A DNA stretch of 64,000 bases from Paenibacillus sp. TCA20 (GTDB taxonomy: Bacteria > Bacillota > Bacilli > Paenibacillales > Paenibacillaceae): positions 50,775 through 114,774 of the forward strand of contig NZ_BBIW01000016.1 in assembly GCF_000732325.1 (NCBI RefSeq). Direction: 5' to 3'. The position numbers and the translations under genes were made by a program. How positions within the stretch are numbered: the stretch's first letter is position 1; each line of letters begins with the position of its first letter. Under the pieces are notes generated by a model. The model worked only from the letters and a program-made list of their open reading frames with translations, was not told where the DNA came from and ran no database searches. Below are positions 58,690 to 64,000 of the stretch, piece by piece.

Positions 58690-60837
58690 ATGATCGAACA
58701 AAATCAGTTGAACGTACATAAAACTACGCATTCCACAGCTTCACACAATCCAGTCGATTGGAAGCAATTCGATGAGCAGTATGCATACAGCGGTGATGAC
58801 TTAGGCGCCCATTACCATCACGGTTCTGTAACACTGAAACTATGGGCTCCACTTGCCTCTAAAGTTAAAGTGAGTCTATACCATCCGAATGACGATACGA
58901 AGCTGGCTGGCCAATTCCCGCTCGTTCAAGGAGAACGCGGTATTTGGAGTTTGGTTCTATCACCGGATGAGCTATCTGTAGATGACCTTCACGGTTATTT
59001 CTATCAATATGAAGTTACAAATCAGGGCGTCACCAAAAAGGTGCTTGATCCCTATGCTAAATCCATGGCTCCGTCACGAGTGGATACCAAGGGAGATCCG
59101 GGTGAGGACGGCGAACTTATTGGTAAGGCGGCCATCGTAGATTTGGAACGTACCCGTGTCGCTGATCTGAGCTTTGCTTCTATTAAAGATTACAACAAAA
59201 GAGAAGACGCGATCATATGGGAAATCCACGTCCGTGATTTTACTTCTGATCCGCAGATTGAAGGGGAATTGTCTGCAAGATGGGGGACTTATAGAGCTTT
59301 TGAGGACAAATTAGCTTACATTCAATCGCTGGGAGTAACCCACGTTCAGCTGCTGCCTGTTATGGCTTGGTATTTAGGGAATGAACTGAAGATGGGAGAG
59401 AGAGAGCTTCACTATTCTGCCCTCGACAATGAATATAACTGGGGCTATGACCCGCACAATTATTTCTCACCGGACGGGGCGTATTCCGAGAATCCTGCTG
59501 ACCCCGAGCTTCGTATCAAGGAGCTGAAGTCACTCATCCATGCCATTCACGAGGCCGGAATGGGTGTTATTCTCGATGTCGTATACACGCACATGGCACT
59601 CCCGGAATTCCTTAATGATATTGTACCGGGTTATTATGCTTGGCAGAATGCGGAGGGAGAATTTATCGGCGGCTTCGGCAACAATCTGGCGACAGATCGG
59701 AAGATGGCAGAGAAGCTGATGGTGGATTCGGTCAAATATTGGTTTAGTGAGTATAAAATCGACGGTCTGCGCTGGGACATGATGGGGGATGCAACGTATC
59801 CCGCCGTTCAGAAGGCATATGATGAAGCCGCTAAAATCAATCCTCAAGCCCTATTTATCGGCGAAGGATGGCGTACCTTTGCAGGAGATGAATCCGATGC
59901 GGCCTTGAAGGGGCTTGCTGCAGATCAGGACTGGATGGATAAGACAGACGATGTCGGTGTCTTCTCAGATGAGATCCGAAATGAGCTGAAGTCGGGTTTT
60001 GGCAATGAAGGAGAACCCCGTTTTCTAACGGACGGGCCAAGAGACATTGAACTCATTTTCAACAACATAAAGGCACAGCCCTCCAATATCCCGGCAGATA
60101 GTCCGGGGGATGTGGTCCAATATATTGAAGCGCATGACAATTTAACGCTCTATGATGTGATTGCGATCTCAACCGATAAAGATCCAGAGATTCCGGAGGA
60201 CGATCTGGAGATTCATCAGCGGATTCGCCTGGGTCATGTTCTCGTGCTGACCTCTCAGGGGACGGTGTTCCTGCATGCAGGACAGGAGTATGGAAGAACG
60301 AAGCAGTGGAAGGCCGAGGGTATACCAGAGCATAAGTTCCATGAGTTTGCATCAACCGGGGATAAGATCCACTATTATATTAATGATTCTCACGACTCAA
60401 CGGATGTCGTCAACATGTTCGAGTGGGCAAAAGCTACAGACGAAGGGCAATATCCAGTAAATATCGAGACCCGCAAGCATCTTCAAGGGCTTATACAGCT
60501 CAGAAAAGCTTCGGACGCCTTCCGGTTAGACAGCATGGAGCTCATTAATCGCAATGTAACACGAATTAATACACCGGATATTCAAAAAACAGATCTCGTT
60601 ATCGCATACAGCTGTCTCTCAAGTGATGAGCGTGAGTGCTATCATGTGTTTGTAAATGCGGATAAGAAGGCAAGGAAGCTCAGACTACAACAGGACTATA
60701 CTTCATGTGAGGTCATTGTAGACCAAACTCGTGCAGGAGTCAGTCGGCTGGATCAGCCGACAGGAGTGAAGCTCACGGCAGATACGATGATTTTGGAGCC
60801 GCTGACGGCTGTTGTCTTAAAGGAGAAGAAGAGCTGA
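58690..60837 (+). CDS. pulA: Type I pullulanase (GH13, cytoplasmic)
   Basis: 715 aa from ATG 58690, with GGAGG eight bases upstream; a TTG at 58636 has a poor site. An N-terminal CBM48 (about 35-135) is followed by the GH13 barrel with the pullulanase signature YNWGYDPHNYF, DVVYTHM, nucleophile region GLRWDMMGDA (Asp), acid FIGEGWRTF (Glu) and EAHDNLTLYD. No signal peptide, so it is intracellular like AmyX, and would debranch alpha-1,6 links in imported dextrins or glycogen. Its promoter carries a full cre site. Confidence 0.93.
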   Translation: MIEQNQLNVHKTTHSTASHNPVDWKQFDEQYAYSGDDLGAHYHHGSVTLKLWAPLASKVKVSLYHPNDDTKLAGQFPLVQGERGIWSLVLSPDELSVDDLHGYFYQYEVTNQGVTKKVLDPYAKSMAPSRVDTKGDPGEDGELIGKAAIVDLERTRVADLSFASIKDYNKREDAIIWEIHVRDFTSDPQIEGELSARWGTYRAFEDKLAYIQSLGVTHVQLLPVMAWYLGNELKMGERELHYSALDNEYNWGYDPHNYFSPDGAYSENPADPELRIKELKSLIHAIHEAGMGVILDVVYTHMALPEFLNDIVPGYYAWQNAEGEFIGGFGNNLATDRKMAEKLMVDSVKYWFSEYKIDGLRWDMMGDATYPAVQKAYDEAAKINPQALFIGEGWRTFAGDESDAALKGLAADQDWMDKTDDVGVFSDEIRNELKSGFGNEGEPRFLTDGPRDIELIFNNIKAQPSNIPADSPGDVVQYIEAHDNLTLYDVIAISTDKDPEIPEDDLEIHQRIRLGHVLVLTSQGTVFLHAGQEYGRTKQWKAEGIPEHKFHEFASTGDKIHYYINDSHDSTDVVNMFEWAKATDEGQYPVNIETRKHLQGLIQLRKASDAFRLDSMELINRNVTRINTPDIQKTDLVIAYSCLSSDERECYHVFVNADKKARKLRLQQDYTSCEVIVDQTRAGVSRLDQPTGVKLTADTMILEPLTAVVLKEKKS

Positions 60838-60920
60838 GCTTGCAGAGAGGATAGAGGAATACCATAAGGGATCTCGTATTTATAGTTTAAAATACATCAT
60901 TTGAAAAGGGGATTATCACG

Positions 60921-61850
60921 ATGCATGATCTTTCGTCTGAATCCGTCCGCCTTAACTTTGGAAAATACGAGATCCCGGCTGATCTACAGCTGCTTCTTTC
61001 TATAGAAGAAGAATTCCGTGCGGTTCATCCGCAGGGCTTGGATTTTGGTATGGGGCTCATCCCTGAACTAGGCAGCTTTCGTTACTTATGTACACCCTCA
61101 GATGTTATTGTTTTTGGCTCCAATGGCTGTGATGGTATTCATTACGGCTATCTGACTGATTTCGGTGAGGTGGAGAGCTTGGATCAGGCACCGATCGTCT
61201 GCATCAGCCCTATGGATTTTGGAGAAACAAACAAACTGATCGCTGGCAGTTTCAGAGATTTTCTAAGTATTGCTCTTACGGATAGTGCTCTGTTCTATAA
61301 TCGTTTTGAGAGTGAGGATGCATACAGAACGCAGGTTAAGATTTGGGAAGAAGAAGCTTTGGCTTCACCGTATGGCTGTACACCGGAAGAAGAGAAGCTA
61401 AGGAAGGAGCTGCATGAGAGGCTTCGGAAGGACTTTGATCTGCCTGTGATCGAGAATCCTTATGCTTATATTAAAGAAATACAGGCTGAACGTGCTGCTA
61501 GTGCTGTCGTCCTCACACAAGACACTCTTCATATCGTAACGAATCCATTAGAGAAGGCGGAACTAGCTGAGGAGGAGCTGCGACTTATACAGCAAGTAGA
61601 TCCAGAGAGTGAAGAAGAGGTACGAACCTCACTTGACCAGTGCAGTCTTCCCGCAGCACTTGCAATCATTCGAAATGTAGAATTAAGTGCGATGTACGAG
61701 ACAAGAGTAGTAGCACAGCAATATTTGCGCAGCAGGGGATATGAAGATGAAGCCCGAAGGGTAGGAGTTACTATCCAAGGCCAAGAACCGATTAAATCGA
61801 CGTACACTATATTAGGTACTATGACCGTACGTGGAAATATAGATGCGTAA
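60921..61850 (+). CDS. Protein with an SMI1/KNR4 (SUKH)-like N-terminal half
   Basis: 309 aa, start after AAAGGGGA. The first 120 residues have the SUKH-like features of such proteins: VIVFGSNGCDGIHYGYL, APIVCISPMDFGETN and a final SFRDFLSIAL. The second half is helical and acidic and I do not recognise it. SUKH proteins bind partners; in some systems they are immunity proteins against toxins. No toxin gene is next to it, so a housekeeping role is as likely. The family call is tentative. Confidence 0.55.
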   Translation: MHDLSSESVRLNFGKYEIPADLQLLLSIEEEFRAVHPQGLDFGMGLIPELGSFRYLCTPSDVIVFGSNGCDGIHYGYLTDFGEVESLDQAPIVCISPMDFGETNKLIAGSFRDFLSIALTDSALFYNRFESEDAYRTQVKIWEEEALASPYGCTPEEEKLRKELHERLRKDFDLPVIENPYAYIKEIQAERAASAVVLTQDTLHIVTNPLEKAELAEEELRLIQQVDPESEEEVRTSLDQCSLPAALAIIRNVELSAMYETRVVAQQYLRSRGYEDEARRVGVTIQGQEPIKSTYTILGTMTVRGNIDA

Positions 61851-61870
61851 TATCAGCATTTTAATGAATT

Positions 61871-61902
61871 CCGAGCAGGCCGAGCCTGACTCGGTTTTTT
61901 TT
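61871..61902 (+). terminator. Terminator after the SUKH-like gene
   Basis: Stem CCGAG-CAGGC/GCCTG-CTCGG with one mismatch, 3-base loop, eight T. Confidence 0.9.
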
Positions 61903-62002
61903 ATTTGAAGTGCGGTAGACAAACCTTGATGTTGCAAGTCGGAAGTTGATTTAGCTATATAGATGCAAAAAAACTCCATTTTCTTTGTTTGGAAATTAAT
62001 GG

Positions 62003-62059
62003 TTGACTGTTAGATAACCATTGGTTATATTATAACCAGAGGTTACAAACCAGTGGTTA
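62003..62059 (+). promoter_or_regulatory. Promoter with three TAACCANNGGTTA operators
   Basis: -35 TTGACT (62003-62008), 17-bp spacer, -10 TATATT (62026-62031). Palindromes TAACCATTGGTTA (62015-62027), TAACCAGAGGTTA (62033-62045) and AAACCAGTGGTTA (62047-62059) cover the spacer, the -10 and the start region. They are the likely binding sites of the TetR protein encoded just downstream. Confidence 0.8.
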
Positions 62060-62077
62060 TCTAAAGGAGGTGTTTTA

Positions 62078-62710
62078 GTGGCAGGAAACAGACAAGAGAT
62101 TCGTTCTGAAGAAACCAAGCGGGTCATTTTGGCCATGGCAGCTGAGCTTTTCTCGAAACGTGGCTTTGATACGGTGTCTATGAGAGAGATTGCAAGAGCA
62201 GCGGGCTGCTCACATACAACGATTTACATCTACTTCAAAGATAAACAAGCACTGCTTCACGAATTATCCGTACCACCGCTGGAACGTTTAAAGTCGAATA
62301 TGCTTCTGGCGCTTGAAGATACGAATATGAGTTCTAAAGAGAGGCTTATAGAGGTGAGCTGGCGATTTATTGAATTCTGCTTGCGTCATCGCAACATGCA
62401 TACGATATTTTTCGGAACCAATACAGAGCGGGTGGATATCGAGCCAGAGCTTCCGCTTAATAAACTGCGCAATGAACTGTTCAATCTGTTTAAGAGAGGT
62501 CTTGGAGACATCTATGAGCTTGAAGAAGAAAGTGATACATTGTTGTCCTACTCCCGAATATATTTTTATATGCTGCATGGGATCGTTGGAACCTATCATC
62601 AATCAAGCGAGACAGCTGAGGAATTATCAGCGAGACTCTTGCCTACATTTAAAGAATCATTTGAGATCATATTACTGGGTTTTACCGAGAAGCTAAAATC
62701 AAGGAGGTAA
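62078..62710 (+). CDS. TetR-family repressor, autoregulated
   Basis: 210 aa, GTG start after AAAGGAGG. The DNA-binding domain is ELFSKRGFDTVSMREIARAAG followed by SHTTIYIYFKDKQALLHE. The C-terminal part is the ligand domain. Three palindromes in its own promoter indicate negative autoregulation. The MBL-fold gene follows after four bases, its ribosome site lying in the last TetR codons, so it is co-regulated. The inducer is unknown. Confidence 0.93.
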   Translation: MAGNRQEIRSEETKRVILAMAAELFSKRGFDTVSMREIARAAGCSHTTIYIYFKDKQALLHELSVPPLERLKSNMLLALEDTNMSSKERLIEVSWRFIEFCLRHRNMHTIFFGTNTERVDIEPELPLNKLRNELFNLFKRGLGDIYELEEESDTLLSYSRIYFYMLHGIVGTYHQSSETAEELSARLLPTFKESFEIILLGFTEKLKSRR

Positions 62711-62714
62711 GACA

Positions 62715-63395
62715 ATGAAAATAGAGCGAGTCTCCGAGCATATTTGGGCATTGAAGACGTGGATGCTGTTTCCGGTGCGCGTATGGATTGTAGCAGAAGA
62801 GGATGGAGTGACTCTCGTGGATGCCGGAGTGGGTTCCATGGCCAAAGGAATACTGAAGTTCGTTGAGCAGCTGGGAGCAGGACAGATTCGGCAGATTGTA
62901 CTTACTCATGGACATTCCGATCATGTCGGCTCCGTGACTTCAATAAGAGAACATCATCAGGTCCCTGTTTATGTGCATCCTGTTGAGATCCCCTATATGG
63001 AAGGAGATATAGCCTACCCTCGTCGAAAAAAAGCTGCCGCCTCACTGCCTAAGCAGCTCGCAACTCCTCTTTCAGTGGATCAGGAGGGCAGGATTGAGAG
63101 TGTGGGCACATTAAAAGGTTACCATACACCTGGACATTCTCCAGGACATGTCGTTTATTATCATGAGAAGGATGGCGTTCTGCTCGCAGGTGATCTATTT
63201 ACATCTAAGAAAGGCAGGTTGAACCGTCCGATGCCGATGTTTACAGCGGATATGCAGGAAGCTGTGCGAAGCAGCCGTATAGTCAAAGAGTTGAAGCCGC
63301 ACCGAGTGGAGGTATGTCACGGCAAACCTGTCTTTAGCGCGGCAGATCATCTGGATGAGTATATGAGGATGATGAATTCATCTATATCTATATAG
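62715..63395 (+). CDS. Metallo-beta-lactamase-fold hydrolase
   Basis: 226 aa, start after AAGGAGG inside the TetR gene. The metal motif is THGHSDH (His65, His67, Asp69, His70), with later ligands in YHTPGHSPGH and LLAGDLF. It is of the small glyoxalase II/lactonase-like group; substrate unknown. Co-transcribed with the TetR gene and so probably induced by the compound it acts on. A terminator follows. Confidence 0.92.
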   Translation: MKIERVSEHIWALKTWMLFPVRVWIVAEEDGVTLVDAGVGSMAKGILKFVEQLGAGQIRQIVLTHGHSDHVGSVTSIREHHQVPVYVHPVEIPYMEGDIAYPRRKKAAASLPKQLATPLSVDQEGRIESVGTLKGYHTPGHSPGHVVYYHEKDGVLLAGDLFTSKKGRLNRPMPMFTADMQEAVRSSRIVKELKPHRVEVCHGKPVFSAADHLDEYMRMMNSSISI

Positions 63396-63411
63396 ATTAC
63401 AAACAAGCTTG

Positions 63412-63434
63412 CCTGTCATATAGACAGGTTTTTT
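63412..63434 (+). terminator. Terminator after the MBL-fold gene
   Basis: Stem CCTGTC/GACAGG, 5-base loop, six T. Confidence 0.9.
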
Positions 63435-63510
63435 GTTTATAGTGAGTATTCGTCGAGGTATGAGTTTAATAGAAGAGAGAATAGTAAACAAATTTTTCTC
63501 AAAAAAAGTG

Positions 63511-63539
63511 TTGCATAAATTTTATGTACATGGTATATT
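63511..63539 (+). promoter_or_regulatory. rRNA promoter P1
   Basis: TTGCAT (63511-63516), 17-bp spacer, TATATT (63534-63539), upstream of 16S rRNA. Confidence 0.75.
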
Positions 63540-63627
63540 CTAATTCCGGCCAAGAAATAAGCCGTTTCAAACAAGAACAAGGCAAGTAAGCTTCGATGAG
63601 AAGTTGAAAAAAACTTTTGAAAAAAGC

Positions 63628-63656
63628 TTGCATTTCTAAACCGGAAATGATATGAT
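63628..63656 (+). promoter_or_regulatory. rRNA promoter P2
   Basis: TTGCAT (63628-63633), 17-bp spacer, TATGAT (63651-63656), 117 bp after P1, with an A-rich stretch upstream. The leader between P2 and the 16S gene contains GATCTTTGAAAACTGAAC, a common Bacillales rRNA leader sequence. Confidence 0.8.
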
Positions 63657-63854
63657 ATAAAAGTTGCTGAAGACGAGAGTTGAAACGCAACGAAGTTGAT
63701 CTTTGAAAACTGAACAACGAGTGAGCAAAGAATTTCGATTCTTCGAAATTCTAAACGCGAGGTTATGGTACAAGTCGTCAGACTGTATGATAACCGAGCA
63801 AAATAAAGAGAACATTACGTTCTCGTCAGTTTTTCTAAATGAGCTTAATCGCTC

Positions 63855-64000
63855 TCTTTCGGAGAGTTTGATCCTGGCTCAGGACGAACGCTGGCGGCGT
63901 GCCTAATACATGCAAGTCGAGCGGAGTCAATGAGAAGCTTGCTTCTCTGAGACTTAGCGGCGGACGGGTGAGTAACACGTAGGTAACCTGCCCATAAGAT
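63855..64000 (+). rRNA. rrs: 16S ribosomal RNA, 5' part (runs off the window)
   Basis: The universal 5' sequence begins here: GGAGAGTTTGATCCTGGCTC, followed by GGACGAACGCTGGCGGCGTG and ATGCAAGTCGAGCG. The mature 5' end is placed about six bases before GGAG by analogy with Bacillus. The gene continues beyond base 64000. No other rRNA or tRNA is in the window. Confidence 0.97.

Noticed and set aside
1..64000. CRISPR arrays, prophage modules, tRNA genes and intact insertion sequences
   Set aside because: No regularly spaced repeats, phage structural genes, tRNA-like cloverleaf ends or complete transposase were seen; only one decayed IS3 remnant is supported.

Overview
The window looks like chromosomal DNA of a Paenibacillus or a close spore-forming relative in the Bacillales. 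The evidence is the low-to-medium GC content, strong AGGAGG ribosome binding sites, many TTG starts, a Spo0E-like protein, YesM/YesN-type regulators paired with a lipoprotein solute-binding protein, many glycoside hydrolases under CcpA-like (cre) sites, and a 16S rRNA gene entering at the right edge with a Firmicute-type 5' sequence. The genus is an inference from this gene mix, not a proven identification.

Layout. (A) 1-8454 is a visibly AT-richer defence-like island: the end of a DUF3800-like gene, a one-domain HsdS-like specificity gene, an HsdM methylase, a decayed IS3-family transposase, a coiled-coil plus Mrr-type endonuclease, and a 928-aa helicase-nuclease fusion. No HsdR subunit is visible. 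(B) 8642-14053 carries a TetR gene, a VOC protein with an operator lying in its promoter spacer, a zeta-toxin-like kinase overlapped by a 65-aa partner, a two-repeat protein, a pair of tandem LysR genes and a structured non-coding stretch. (C) 14148-19336 is a solute-binding lipoprotein with its own YesM/YesN two-component pair but no permease. (D) 19470-27052 is a redox/xenobiotic-type group: isochorismatase-like hydrolase, XapX protein, amidohydrolase with a His/Cys-rich tail, ring-cleaving-dioxygenase-like VOC protein, divergent GAPDH, MFS exporter and a haloperoxidase-like hydrolase. (E) 27183-32750 is a four-carbon sugar acid (D-threonate/erythronate type) catabolic operon: KdgT-like permease, DUF1537 kinase and PdxA2-like dehydrogenase, with a PrpR-like regulator that has lost its sigma-54 machinery.

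(F) 32859-45360 is mostly regulatory and housekeeping: an XRE repressor with an array of TACAC-N5-GTGTA sites, a Spo0E-like phosphatase, a domain-permuted GH3 glycosidase, pyroglutamyl peptidase, an ECF sigma/anti-sigma pair, a short soluble chemoreceptor, and a LytS/LytTR pair next to a YhjX/OFA-type transporter (an arrangement like the E. coli pyruvate-sensing YpdAB-YhjX module). (G) 45386-61850 holds uridine kinase, an MFS-GH3 operon behind tandem cre sites next to an AraC-GH39 fusion regulator, a beta-hydroxyacid dehydrogenase, a nitroreductase, an OmpR-type two-component system divergent from a YceI protein, and a cre-controlled pullulanase. (H) 62003-64000 has a TetR/metallo-hydrolase operon with three operator palindromes, then two rRNA promoters and the first part of 16S rRNA.

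Themes: sugar genes tied to carbon catabolite control, many local sensor-regulator-target modules whose binding sites can be read in the DNA, and a defence island at the left edge. No tRNA, CRISPR array, prophage or intact insertion sequence was found.
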